Source: Oxalobacteraceae bacterium AB_14 (GTDB taxonomy: Bacteria > Pseudomonadota > Gammaproteobacteria > Burkholderiales > Burkholderiaceae_D). From it: a DNA stretch of 64,000 nucleotides. The notes under the pieces were generated by a model that saw only the letters and a list, made by a program, of their open reading frames with translations, did no database searches and was not told the DNA's origin. The position numbers and the translations under genes are program-made. The DNA lies in NCBI GenBank assembly GCA_000381565.1, contig KB906724.1:2234801-2298800 (forward strand). The letters run 5' to 3'. Shown piece after piece: positions 45,871 through 54,296 of this stretch; the first letter of the stretch is position 1, and every line of letters starts with the position of its first letter.

Positions 45871-47139
45871 TTACAGCGCTTGCATCAGCGATTGCATCAT
45901 CTGGCTCTCGGTCTGGATGACCTTGGAGTTGGCCTGGTAGTTGCGTTGCGAGGTCATCAGGCCGACCAGTTCCGAGGTGATGTCGACGTTCGACTGTTCC
46001 AGCGAGCTGGTGTTGAGCGAGCCGGTCATGCCGACGCCGGCGTAGTTGATCAGCGGCGTGCCCGAGCCCTGCGACTGCACCCAGCTGGTGTCGTCGACCT
46101 GGGTCAGCGCGCCTTCGTCGGGGAAGGTGGCCAGCGTCAGCTTGCCGACCGGCTGCTTCTGGCCGTTGCTGTACTTGGCGTACACCGAGCCGTCCTTGGC
46201 CAGGTCGACACCGGCGAAGGTGCCGGAGGCGTAGCCGTTGGCGCTGTTGGTCGAGGTGGTGGCCTCGCCGGCGAAATAGGTGGTGCCGGTGTAGTTGATG
46301 GCCATGGTGGTGGTGGCCGCGGCAGGATTGGTCAGCGTGGCGCCGCTGGTGAAGCCGGCCGCCGCGTAGTCGAAGGCGCCCAGGTCCAGCGCGAACGTGC
46401 CCTTGATGGTCGGGTCGTTCGGGTCGGGCGCGGTCATCTGGCCGGTGCTGGGCGAGAACGACAGCCCGGTGGCGCCGGCCGGGACGCCGTCGATGACGTA
46501 GTTGACCGCCACTTCGCCCGGCGCGGTGGTGCCGAAATACTGGGTCAGCGTGTGCTGGCCGCCCAGCGTGTCATAGATGACCGAGGCCTTGGACATGCTG
46601 AACGTGGACGGGTCGGGCGGCGTGGTCGGGGTGACGACGCTGGGATCGAAGGCGGTGACCGGCCAGTCGGCCGACAGATTGCCGACGTAGTTGACCTTGT
46701 CGCTGAGCACGGCCGGAATCTGGCCGGTCGGGATCGTGATGTCGCCCTGGGCGCCCGGCTGGGTGCTCGGCGGCGTGATGGTTGCGCCCTGCACCTTGCG
46801 GCCGGAGGCGTCGGTCAGGTAGCCGTCCAGCGAGGTGTTGAAGATGCCGACCCGGGTGTAGTTGATGGTGTTGCTGCTGTCCTTGACCATGAAGAAGCCG
46901 GCGCCGTTGATCGAGGCGTCCAGCGTGCGGCCGGTGTTGAGGATGCCGCCCGACAGGCCGATGTTCTGGGTGGTCGAACCGACTTTGACGCCGGTCAGCT
47001 GGTTGCCCGCCACCAGCGACGAGAAGTTGGCGCGCGACGCCTTGTAGCCGTAGGTGCCGGCGTTGGCGATGTTGTGGCTGGTGACGTCCAGCGCTTCGTT
47101 AATGGCCTGGATGCCAGACAATGCGATATCGAAACTCAT
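45871..47139 (-). CDS. flgE: FlgE, hook protein (lateral set)
   Basis: 422 residues. N-terminal SFDIALSGIQAINEALDVTSHNIANAGTYGYK and C-terminal SELVGLMTSQRNYQANSKVIQTESQMMQSL are the D0 helices of FlgE; the middle carries the beta-rich D1/D2 domains with FSMSKASVIYDTLGGQHTLT, typical of hooks. Polymerises to the hook, with length controlled by FliK. Follows flgD. Confidence 0.96.
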   Translation of the reverse strand: MSFDIALSGIQAINEALDVTSHNIANAGTYGYKASRANFSSLVAGNQLTGVKVGSTTQNIGLSGGILNTGRTLDASINGAGFFMVKDSSNTINYTRVGIFNTSLDGYLTDASGRKVQGATITPPSTQPGAQGDITIPTGQIPAVLSDKVNYVGNLSADWPVTAFDPSVVTPTTPPDPSTFSMSKASVIYDTLGGQHTLTQYFGTTAPGEVAVNYVIDGVPAGATGLSFSPSTGQMTAPDPNDPTIKGTFALDLGAFDYAAAGFTSGATLTNPAAATTTMAINYTGTTYFAGEATTSTNSANGYASGTFAGVDLAKDGSVYAKYSNGQKQPVGKLTLATFPDEGALTQVDDTSWVQSQGSGTPLINYAGVGMTGSLNTSSLEQSNVDITSELVGLMTSQRNYQANSKVIQTESQMMQSLMQAL

Positions 47140-47153
47140 GATGGAGTCCTTTC

Positions 47154-47843
47154 TTAGAGACTAGATTGAGTGGCGGAAGCGGTGGATTTACCGTTGAAAG
47201 CGGTGATGGCGGTCGGCGCGACTTCGCCGATGTTGCCGATGTTCAGGACGACGCTGCCGCTGGCGGCCAGGCGCACGCTGTTCAGGCGGCCCTGCAGGTC
47301 GACCGGCGGGTTTTCCTTGGTGCTGGTTTCGACCGTCATGCTGTAGCTGCCGGCGGGCAAGCCCAGCGCGGTCGGGTCGATGGCGAACGGCACCGTGCCG
47401 GCGGCGGTCGTGCCGAGGTTGACGTAATGCTTGCCGCCGTCGGCGCCGGTCAGCACCACGCGGGTGGTGGTGCTGGTCGCGCCCAGGGTCATCTGGCCGC
47501 TGACCTTGGTGACGCCGTCGGTGCTCAGCGTGCCGGTCTCGGCCATGACGTCGGCGCCGACCTGGGCGCCCAGGGCCAGCACCTGCATGCTTTGCAGCAC
47601 GCTGGCGTTGGCGCTGGTCAGGCTGGCCAGGTTCTGCAGCGATTCGGTCTGTGACAGCTGGGTCAGCTGCTGGACGAACTGGGCCGGATCGGTCGGCGAC
47701 AGCGGGTCCTGGTTCTTGATTTGCGCCACCAGCAGCTTGGTGAACATGTCCGAGGTCGCGCTGGCGCCGTTGCCGGTGATGTTGGCGCCGGCGCCGGCGG
47801 CGGCGGCCGTGCCGGCGCCGTTGTTGAGGAGACTCACTGTCAT
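47154..47843 (-). CDS. flgD: FlgD, hook cap / scaffold (lateral set)
   Basis: 229 residues. MFTKLLVAQIKNQDPLSPTDPAQFVQQLTQLSQTES is the FlgD signature, followed by an Ig/Tudor-like middle. It caps the hook during assembly and is replaced by FlgK. Low-complexity Ala/Gly N-terminus (residues 7-22). 3 nt after flgC. Confidence 0.95.
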   Translation of the reverse strand: MTVSLLNNGAGTAAAAGAGANITGNGASATSDMFTKLLVAQIKNQDPLSPTDPAQFVQQLTQLSQTESLQNLASLTSANASVLQSMQVLALGAQVGADVMAETGTLSTDGVTKVSGQMTLGATSTTTRVVLTGADGGKHYVNLGTTAAGTVPFAIDPTALGLPAGSYSMTVETSTKENPPVDLQGRLNSVRLAASGSVVLNIGNIGEVAPTAITAFNGKSTASATQSSL

Positions 47844-47846
47844 GGC

Positions 47847-48269
47847 TTAACCTTCACCGAGTTTGAGGAGGGATTGCTGCATCGTGCGGATGCGACCCAG
47901 TACTTCGACATTGGTCTCGAAGGCGCGCGAGGCCGACATCATGTCGGTCATTTCGGCCACCTGGTTGACGTTGGGGTAGAACACCATGCCGTCGGCGTTG
48001 GCCATCGGGTGGCCCGGCTCGTAGACCTTGCGCAACGGCTCGCTCGACTCGACCACGTCGAGCACCTGCACCTTGCCGCCGGCGCTGCCGATGTCGCCGA
48101 TGCTGTCGCCCATGACGGCGGCAAACACCGGCTTGCGGGCGCGGTAGGTGTCGGCTTCGGTGCCGGCCACGGAATCGGCGTTGGCCAGGTTGCTGGCGAT
48201 GGTATTGAGGCGCACCGACTGGGCGGCCATCGCCGAACCGGCGATCTCTGAAATATTCTTGAACGACAT
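47847..48269 (-). CDS. flgC: FlgC, proximal rod protein (lateral set)
   Basis: 140 residues. IAGSAMAAQSVRLNTIASNLANADSVAG and the C-terminal NQVAEMTDMMSASRAFETNVEVL match FlgC. Rod component exported by the flagellar system. 10 nt after flgB. Confidence 0.96.
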   Translation of the reverse strand: MSFKNISEIAGSAMAAQSVRLNTIASNLANADSVAGTEADTYRARKPVFAAVMGDSIGDIGSAGGKVQVLDVVESSEPLRKVYEPGHPMANADGMVFYPNVNQVAEMTDMMSASRAFETNVEVLGRIRTMQQSLLKLGEG

Positions 48270-48279
48270 CTCGCGCTCC

Positions 48280-48642
48280 TTATTGACCGTTGATGGCTTT
48301 GGCCAGGCCCTTGAGGCTCATGTTGACGAAGGTCAGGCTGGTCTGGAAGTCGGAGGCGTTCTGCGAGAACGCCGCCTGCTCGACGCCGATCTCGACCGTG
48401 TTGCCGTCGCGGGTGGGGTGGAAGGGCACGCGGTACAGCATGGCGCTGTCCTCGTCGCCGCCGATGTCGCCGCTGGCCTCGGCCTGGGCGTTGGCCAGGG
48501 TGGCGCCGAAGTCCATGTCGCGCGCCTGGAAGCCTGGCGTGTTTTCATTGGCGATGTTGGAGGCCAGGATGCGGGTGCGCTCGGCCCGCAGATGCAGCGC
48601 GTCGGCATGCAGGCCCACTGCGTCTTTGAAATTAATCGCCAT
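48280..48642 (-). CDS. flgB: FlgB, proximal rod protein (lateral set)
   Basis: 120 residues from ATG 48642, which has AGGGGAAG 5 nt upstream; a further ATG at 48663 would place the ribosome site inside the gene. RTRILASNIANENTPGFQARDMDF and the C-terminal NMSLKGLAKAINGQ are FlgB. First gene of the flgB-L operon, divergent from flgA across 137 nt. Confidence 0.95.
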   Translation of the reverse strand: MAINFKDAVGLHADALHLRAERTRILASNIANENTPGFQARDMDFGATLANAQAEASGDIGGDEDSAMLYRVPFHPTRDGNTVEIGVEQAAFSQNASDFQTSLTFVNMSLKGLAKAINGQ

Positions 48643-48720
48643 GTTCTTCCCCTGTGTAGGCATTGCTGTAAAACGTTGTTACATGAGTGAAAACCGCCGG
48701 CGCCGGGGTAGAATGGCGCC

Positions 48721-48739
48721 CGGGCGCAGCATGCGCCCG
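48721..48739. promoter_or_regulatory. Palindrome in the flgA-flgB divergent region
   Basis: CGGGCGCA-GCA-TGCGCCCG is a perfect 8-bp inverted repeat with a 3-nt centre, between divergent flgA and flgB starts. It lies 41 nt upstream of the flgA ATG and could be an operator or a transcript hairpin. No sigma-28 consensus was recognised around it. Confidence 0.4.
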
Positions 48740-48779
48740 CGACGTTCCGGCTCCCGGCATCATAGTAGAGGTATTGCCC

Positions 48780-49529
48780 ATGTTCAACAAAATTATTGTA
48801 ACCGCTTTGAGTGCAATGTTGCTGTTTTGCACTCCATTTTCTGCGGCTTTTTCCGCCCCCGGCCCGACCGCTGCCGAACAGGTGCCGCTGGCGGTGGAGG
48901 CGGCCGCGCGCGCCCATGTGCGGCGCTGGGCCGTCAGCAGCGGCCTGGTGGAGCCGAAATTCGTATTGAACGTGGTGCGCGGCAGCCGGCCGCTGGCCGC
49001 CTGCGGGCAGGCTGTGACGGTCGAGGCGCTCGATACGCGGCTGCCCAGCCGCATGCGTTTCGCCGCCGTCTGCGACGGCGCCGAAGGCTGGCGATATGAG
49101 TTCGTGGTGCGCACGCAGATCTCGGCGCGCATCGCCGTCATGGCCAGCGATGTGCCATCAGGCAAGGTATTGACCGACGACGACGTGTTGCTGGAGCGCC
49201 ACGACATCTCCACCCTGGCCGACAGCGTGTCCGACCTGCGGGAAGTGGTGGGCCTGAGCGGGCGGCGCGCGCTGCGCGGCGGCGAGGTGTTGCACATGGC
49301 CTTGCTGGCCGCGCCGACCCTGGTCAAGCGCAACGACGCGGTGCGCATGGTGGCCAGGCGCGAGCAGATCGAGGTCAGCATGGCGGGCGAGGCGCTCGAC
49401 AGCGGCGCCCGCGGCGACGTGGTGCGGGTGCGCAACGCCAACGGCGTCGTGATCCGTGCCAGGGTGACGGGCGCGGCGACGGTGGAGCCGGTCGATATGC
49501 CCGTGTCCACTAATTCCCCGACGCAGTGA
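48780..49529 (+). CDS. flgA: FlgA, P-ring assembly chaperone (lateral set)
   Basis: 249 residues from ATG 48780 (frame is open from 48687, but MFNKIIVTALSAMLLFC is the real signal peptide and AGAGG precedes it). The C-terminal SAF domain has ASDVPSGKVLTDDDVLLERHD and VRVRNANGVVIRARV. Periplasmic helper for FlgI ring formation. It is the only plus-strand flagellar gene; it faces flgB and runs tail-to-tail into the muramidase gene, with 20 nt overlap. Confidence 0.93.
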   Translation: MFNKIIVTALSAMLLFCTPFSAAFSAPGPTAAEQVPLAVEAAARAHVRRWAVSSGLVEPKFVLNVVRGSRPLAACGQAVTVEALDTRLPSRMRFAAVCDGAEGWRYEFVVRTQISARIAVMASDVPSGKVLTDDDVLLERHDISTLADSVSDLREVVGLSGRRALRGGEVLHMALLAAPTLVKRNDAVRMVARREQIEVSMAGEALDSGARGDVVRVRNANGVVIRARVTGAATVEPVDMPVSTNSPTQ

Positions 49530-50280
49530 GGGTGCTGGCGCCGCGTTGCAGCTGCGCGGCCAGTTTGCTGAGTTTGTCAGCGTAGTTGGGGTCGGTGGCA
49601 TAGCCGCCTTGCGCCAACCCTAGCGCGAAGGCGCGGGCGTCGCTGCCGGTGTTGAGCGCGCCCTGGTAGCGAGGATTGCTGGTGAGCATGTCCGCGTAGT
49701 CGCGGAAGGCGCTGGCGGTGTCCGGATAGCTGCGGAAGCGTTCCACTTTCTTCAGCATGGCGCCGTGTTCGAATTCCGTGGTGCTGGCGGCCGCGACCGC
49801 GCCCTGCCAGCCGCCGCCGGCCTTCAGGCCGAACAGGTTGTTGCTGTCGGCGCCGCCCTGGCGCAGCGGATTGCGGCCCCAGCCCGATTCCAGCGCCGCG
49901 TGCGCGGCCACCACGTCGGGCGAGACGCCGAGCTTGCCGGCGGTTTCCTCGGCCCAGGGCTTGATCGAGGCCAGGAATTGCTGCTGCAGCCCGGTGTCGG
50001 CGCCGCCGGCGATCGCGCCGGCGCCCTGGTGGCGCAGCGCCATCGCCTGCAGGCTCATGGCCGGCGTGGCGGCGGCAGAGGACGAGGACGAGTACGAGGC
50101 GCTGAAGCCGCCGCCCTGCGCGATGAAGGTGCTGACATCGCGCTGGACTTGCTCGAAGGTGGCGGCGAAGCCCGCGGACGAGGCGACAGCGCCCAGCGCC
50201 GCGGTGGGGCGGCTGGCGCTCATGTTCGAGACGGTTGCAGCCGTGGGTGCGGTCGATTGCATCCGGTCAAGCTGGTGCAT
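49510..50280 (-). CDS. Stand-alone FlgJ-type peptidoglycan hydrolase
   Basis: 256 residues from ATG 50280, with GAGGAGC 7 nt upstream; it overlaps the flgN end by 14 nt. Residues 1-100 are low complexity with a Ser run (62-69). Residues 100-250 form a glucosaminidase/muramidase domain as in the C-terminal half of bifunctional FlgJ: FLASIKPWAEETAGKLGV, AAHAALESGWG (catalytic Glu131), NNLFGLKAGGGW and FRSYPDTASAFRDYADML. It should cut peptidoglycan so the rod can pass. The companion FlgJ (41991) lacks this domain. No Sec signal is seen, so export may be through the flagellar gate. Last gene of the run fliD to here. Confidence 0.85.
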   Translation of the reverse strand: MHQLDRMQSTAPTAATVSNMSASRPTAALGAVASSAGFAATFEQVQRDVSTFIAQGGGFSASYSSSSSAAATPAMSLQAMALRHQGAGAIAGGADTGLQQQFLASIKPWAEETAGKLGVSPDVVAAHAALESGWGRNPLRQGGADSNNLFGLKAGGGWQGAVAAASTTEFEHGAMLKKVERFRSYPDTASAFRDYADMLTSNPRYQGALNTGSDARAFALGLAQGGYATDPNYADKLSKLAAQLQRGASTLTASGN

Positions 50281-50719
50281 AAATCTGCTCCTCGCCATGC
50301 AGCACGCGCTGCATGATGCTGTACTGTTCTACCAGCAAGTCGCTATTGCGCTTGCCCAGACGCTTGCATTCGATCACCATCTGTTCCAGGATTGCCCAGT
50401 CAGCTTCCATTCTCTCCCGTGCCGCATTTTTCAGCAAGGCAAATGCCTGCAACATGGTCGATGTTGGTCCCAATAAACGTTGTACCAGCGCCACGCGCTG
50501 CGTGCGGCGCTGCTGCATCACGTCGACCAGGGTGGAAATCGCCTCGGCCACGGCGGCCAGCTGCGGACCCTGGTGGCGCACGGCGGCGTCGAATTGCTGT
50601 TCCAGCAGGGCGCGCAGGTCGCGGTAGGCCAGCAGATCGTCGGCGATGCCGGCCAGCAGCAGGCGCATGGCGTCCTGGCGGGTGGCCGGCGCGGCGCCGG
50701 CCGGGTACAAGGTGTTCAC
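50267..50719 (-). CDS. flgN: FlgN, export chaperone for FlgK/FlgL (lateral set)
   Basis: 150 residues with a GTG start overlapping the flgM stop (GTGA). All-helical: LLAGIADDLLAYRDLRALLEQQFDAAVRH and the C-terminal KRLGKRNSDLLVEQYSIMQRVL, the FlgN pattern. It keeps FlgK and FlgL soluble before secretion. Sits after flgM and before the hydrolase gene. Confidence 0.85.
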   Translation of the reverse strand: MNTLYPAGAAPATRQDAMRLLLAGIADDLLAYRDLRALLEQQFDAAVRHQGPQLAAVAEAISTLVDVMQQRRTQRVALVQRLLGPTSTMLQAFALLKNAARERMEADWAILEQMVIECKRLGKRNSDLLVEQYSIMQRVLHGEEQIYAPA

Positions 50720-50991
50720 TTCTCGCTCCCGTGGAAGCGCTGCACCAGGCCGGCCAGCTTGGCGGCGTCGAACGGCAGCTCGCCCTTGGCCAGCGCGTCG
50801 CGCAGCAAGTCGACTTTTTCCTGGTCGATTTCCGGCATCTCGCGCATCGCCCGCAAGGCCGGCTGCAGCACCGCCGATTGCAAGGGCGCCTGCGGCGCCG
50901 GCGCGGCGACGGCCTCGGCCGCTTCGGCCGGCGCCGCTTCCGCCACCCGCTGGACGGCGACGCCGTCCGGACTTCCTGTCGAGATTCTCAT
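50716..50991 (-). CDS. flgM: FlgM, anti-sigma-28 factor (lateral set)
   Basis: 91 residues from ATG 50991, with AGAGG upstream (the frame is open 10 codons more). N-terminal Ala-rich half is flexible; the C-terminal half (EIDQEKVDLLRDALAKGELPFDAAKLAGLVQRF) is the FliA-binding helix set of FlgM. It holds FliA until hook completion. Linked to motA-motB-flgN and only about 2 kb from fliA on the same strand. Confidence 0.88.
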   Translation of the reverse strand: MRISTGSPDGVAVQRVAEAAPAEAAEAVAAPAPQAPLQSAVLQPALRAMREMPEIDQEKVDLLRDALAKGELPFDAAKLAGLVQRFHGSEK

Positions 50992-51033
50992 ACGTGTGCC
51001 TCTGCTTGGCTTGGTTTCCATACGGTGGACGTC

Positions 51034-52056
51034 TTATTTCTTGTGGCGCGGGTCGCGCAGCGGGCTGTCGCCGCCGAGCTTGGCGCGCAGTTTTTCCAGC
51101 AGGCTGGCGTCCGGCAAGGCGGTGTCGACGTCCTCGGTCAGCGCGTTGCTGGTTTCGGGCATGCCGAACATGCCGGCGATCGATTTGGCCTGGGCCGTGG
51201 TTAAAATCAGCAACTCGATGCGGCGGTTGACGCCGGCGTCGGCGCGCTTGGTGTCGAGCGGCGCGCGGTCGGCCATGCCGACCACCTGCAGCACCGATTC
51301 CGGGTTCATGCTGCCGGCCAGCAGCTGCGAGCGGGCCGACATCGCGCGGTTGGCCGACAAGGTCCAGTTGGAGAAGGCGGCGTAGCTGCGGTCGGCGTAT
51401 TGCAGCGAATCGGTGTGGCCGACGATCAGCATCTGGTTTTCCATCTGCCGGAACAGCGGCCCCATCTTGCGCAGCAGGGCGCGGAACTTGTCGGTCGGCA
51501 CCGCCGAGCCGCGCACGAACATGCCCTGGCGGTCGGTGTCGTGCAGCATCACGCGCAAGCCGTAGGGCGTGATCACCGATTCCAGGTTGCTGGTCAGGCC
51601 GGCCTCGGCGCTCATCTTGGTCAGCGCCCTGGACAGCGCCGCCAGGTCGCTCGGGCTGTCGTACTTGACCTTGGCCGGTTCGACGATGGGCTGCGCATCG
51701 CCGGTGACCTTGGTGTGGGCCTCGCCCTTGGCCTTGGCGTCGCCCGGCTCCTCGGTGCTGCCGGTGTGCGGCATCGGGAAGCGGTCGATCAGGCTGCCGC
51801 GCGGGCCGCCCACCTGCTCCGGCATGACGCCCTTGCCCTGGTCGGTCTTGGCGCCGTCGGCCTCGGTCAGGATCTGCTCCAGCGACTCGAAGTTACGCGC
51901 CGCCATCAGCCACAGCACCAGGAACAAACACATCAGCGCCAGGCAGAAGTCGGCGAACGCCACCTTCCAGGCGCCGCCGTGGTCGTCGTGCTTGTGCTTG
52001 CCACCGCCGCGCTTGACGATGGTTTGCTCATGGCCCTTGTCATGCGACTTTAGCAC
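51034..52056 (-). CDS. motB: MotB / LafU stator protein
   Basis: 340 residues with GTG start 52056 behind a strong GAGGAGG; overlaps motA by 17 nt. One membrane helix (about 29-51, AFADFCLALMCLFLVLWLM) carries the proton-conducting Asp36. The C-terminal OmpA domain has LIVGHTDSLQYADRSY and NRRIELLI for peptidoglycan binding. The linker is charged and long. It forms the proton-driven stator with MotA. Position behind fliA is that of lafU. Confidence 0.93.
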   Translation of the reverse strand: MLKSHDKGHEQTIVKRGGGKHKHDDHGGAWKVAFADFCLALMCLFLVLWLMAARNFESLEQILTEADGAKTDQGKGVMPEQVGGPRGSLIDRFPMPHTGSTEEPGDAKAKGEAHTKVTGDAQPIVEPAKVKYDSPSDLAALSRALTKMSAEAGLTSNLESVITPYGLRVMLHDTDRQGMFVRGSAVPTDKFRALLRKMGPLFRQMENQMLIVGHTDSLQYADRSYAAFSNWTLSANRAMSARSQLLAGSMNPESVLQVVGMADRAPLDTKRADAGVNRRIELLILTTAQAKSIAGMFGMPETSNALTEDVDTALPDASLLEKLRAKLGGDSPLRDPRHKK

Positions 52057-52960
52057 CGCGGCCTCCTCTGCGCGAGCTGTCTTCGGCCGGGGCGCTGTCG
52101 CGGCCTTCGAGGTCGTTAATCCAGCGTTCCAGCTGGGCGAAGCTCGGCTTGATGTTGAGCTGCACCAGACGGCGGCCGGCGTCGATCGCCAGCAGCGGCG
52201 GCTTGCCGGCCACGTGGGTCACCAGCACCACCTTGACGGTTTCCTTGTTGGACGCCTCCTGGCTGACCAGCTGCTTCATCATGCTGGAAATCGGGTCGAG
52301 GATGCCGTAGCAGAAGAAGATGCCGATGAAGGTGCCGACCATGGCGGCGCCGACGTGCTCGGCGATCTCGCCCGAGGTCGCGCCTTCGCTGACGGTGTTC
52401 ATGGTGATCACGATGCCCAGCACGGCAGCCAGGATGCCGAAGCCCGGCATCGCCTCGCCGATCTTGGCCAGCGATTTGGCCGGCTGCTCGAGCTCGGTAT
52501 GGATGGCTTCCAGTTCCTGCTCCAGCACGCCTTCGAGCTCGTGCGCGTTGATCTTGCCCATGGCCATCAGGCGGAAGTTGTCGACGATGAAGGCCAGCAG
52601 CTTGGGTTCTTCCAGCACGCGCGGGTAGCGCTGGAACAGCGGGCTGTCCTTGGGCGCCTCGACGTGGGCGTCGAGCGCCTTCAGGCCGCCGGCGGCCAGC
52701 TGCAGCAGCTCGTACATCAGCAGCAGCAACTGGCGCTGGAATTCGGAATCGTATTTTTTGCGGAACACGATCTTCTTGATCTGGGTGACCGCCTCCTTCA
52801 GCACATGGCTGGGATTGCCGATCACCAGCGCGCCGAAACCGGCGCCGGCAATCACGATCAGTTCGATCGGCTGCCAGATCTGATGGAAGGCGCCCCCCAT
52901 CATGAAGAAGCCGCCGAAGACGCTGCCTAAAACTATGAGTATGCCGACAATTTGCTGCAT
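52040..52960 (-). CDS. motA: MotA / LafT stator protein
   Basis: 306 residues with four membrane helices (about 2-22, 32-50, 172-192, 203-222). The conserved cytoplasmic charges and KIGEAMPGFGILAAVLGIVITM with the essential Pro are present; GAAMVGTFIGIFFCYGILDPI is the fourth helix. Proton channel subunit with MotB. 54 nt after fliA. Confidence 0.95.
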   Translation of the reverse strand: MQQIVGILIVLGSVFGGFFMMGGAFHQIWQPIELIVIAGAGFGALVIGNPSHVLKEAVTQIKKIVFRKKYDSEFQRQLLLLMYELLQLAAGGLKALDAHVEAPKDSPLFQRYPRVLEEPKLLAFIVDNFRLMAMGKINAHELEGVLEQELEAIHTELEQPAKSLAKIGEAMPGFGILAAVLGIVITMNTVSEGATSGEIAEHVGAAMVGTFIGIFFCYGILDPISSMMKQLVSQEASNKETVKVVLVTHVAGKPPLLAIDAGRRLVQLNIKPSFAQLERWINDLEGRDSAPAEDSSRRGGRGAKVA

Positions 52961-53014
52961 GATGATTCGCCTTTCCGCGTCATTTTTCTAATCTTGCCCC
53001 GCGCCCGCTCTGGA

Positions 53015-53752
53015 TCAGGCGCTTTGCAATACTGCCTTCATCTTGCCCAGCGCCGCCTTGTTGAGCTGACAGACGCGGGCGTCGGTCAAGTCCAGCACGG
53101 CGGCGATTTCTTTGTAGCTGAGCTCGAATTCGTAATACATCTGCACCACCCGCTGCTCGCGCTCGTCGAGCCCGCGCAGCGCCTGTTCCAGGCTGCGCCG
53201 TATCATCAGCTGGTCTTCCGGGCTGGGGGCGCTGTCGTTGCTGACGCTCTCTTGCAGCACTTCGTCGAAGCTGGCGATCAGCTCGGCGTTCTCGTCCATC
53301 TGGTAAGCCTGGTAGGCTTCCGAGCTCAGGTTCAGCGCGCTCATGATTTCCTGTTCGCTCGGTTCGTGCCCGAGGCTGCGGGTCAGGGCGCGCACGCCGT
53401 CGCGCAGCTTGTGGCTTTGCTGGCGCACCGCGCGCGGGCGCCAGTCCTGGCGCCGCAGTTCGTCGAGGATGGCGCCGCGCACCCGCAGGCTGGCGTAGCT
53501 GCCGAAGGCGCCGTCGGGTTCGCCGTAGCGGCGCAGCGCTTCGAGCAGACCCATCAGGCCGATCTGCTCCATGTCGTCGCGGTCGATGGCGCCGGCGATC
53601 TGCGAATTGAGCTGGCGTACGATGCGCTTGACCAGGGGCGCGTACGACAGCAGGTGTTTTTGCTCGTCGGCCACGCTGTGCGCCGCCGGCGTGCCGCCGG
53701 CTTCGCCATAACTTTCGGCGTAAGCGTCCGCATATTGCTCTATATAGGCCAT
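53015..53752 (-). CDS. fliA: FliA / LafS flagellar sigma-28 factor
   Basis: 245 residues from ATG 53752, which has GGAG 5 nt upstream; the ATG at 53785 has a weaker site. Region 2 shows KHLLSYAPLVKRIVRQLNSQ and DRDDMEQIGLMGLLEALRRY; FGSYASLRVRGAILDELRRQDWRPRAVRQ is region 2.4/3 of FliA; region 4 shows QRVVQMYYEFELSYKEIAAVL. Directs late flagellar transcription and is held by FlgM. Its position between fliL and motA is the lateral-flagellar order. Confidence 0.95.
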   Translation of the reverse strand: MAYIEQYADAYAESYGEAGGTPAAHSVADEQKHLLSYAPLVKRIVRQLNSQIAGAIDRDDMEQIGLMGLLEALRRYGEPDGAFGSYASLRVRGAILDELRRQDWRPRAVRQQSHKLRDGVRALTRSLGHEPSEQEIMSALNLSSEAYQAYQMDENAELIASFDEVLQESVSNDSAPSPEDQLMIRRSLEQALRGLDEREQRVVQMYYEFELSYKEIAAVLDLTDARVCQLNKAALGKMKAVLQSA

Positions 53753-53806
53753 GCCCGCTCCACTGGTCGCACCACTCGTCTTCATGCTTGCCGTGCCGGT
53801 TGCAGC

Positions 53807-54289
53807 TTACTCAATGATGAGCTTGCCAATCATGACTTCGGAAAACGGCTTTTCCCGGTCCTCATGCTCGTAGGTGGCCTCGAAAGCCTTGTTCAGTTCG
53901 GCTGCGAACTGGTCGATCGTCATCACTTGCGCGGTGGCCATCGGCAGGTTGGACAGCGTGCGCACCGCCACGCTGCGCAACAGCGGCAATTGTTCCTTGG
54001 CTTCCTTCTCTTTCTTCTCGGTGGTGGTGATCACCAGGTCGGCCGACATGTAATGGCTCAGCGTGTCGCCCGGCTGGCGCTTGAGCATGATGACCACCTT
54101 ATCGACCGTCAGGTACTTCGGCGCCGACTTGTCTTCCTTGACTTCCCTCTTGGGCGCGGCTTTGGCCGGCTTGCCATCGGCCGCCGGCTCATCTTTGCCC
54201 TTGGACAGGTACCAGACTGCGCCGCCGGCCACTGCTGCGCCTAACACGGCCACCAGCACCAGCGTTATGATCAATTTCATGTTCTTCAT
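53807..54289 (-). CDS. fliL: FliL, stator-associated membrane protein
   Basis: 160 residues. One N-terminal membrane helix (about 4-27), a charged linker and the FliL domain (KYLTVDKVVIMLKRQPGD, HYMSADLVITTTEKKEKEAK). It surrounds the stator and helps torque. ATG 54289 or 54280. 7 nt after fliK. Confidence 0.9.
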   Translation of the reverse strand: MKNMKLIITLVLVAVLGAAVAGGAVWYLSKGKDEPAADGKPAKAAPKREVKEDKSAPKYLTVDKVVIMLKRQPGDTLSHYMSADLVITTTEKKEKEAKEQLPLLRSVAVRTLSNLPMATAQVMTIDQFAAELNKAFEATYEHEDREKPFSEVMIGKLIIE

Positions 54290-54296
54290 CTACTGA

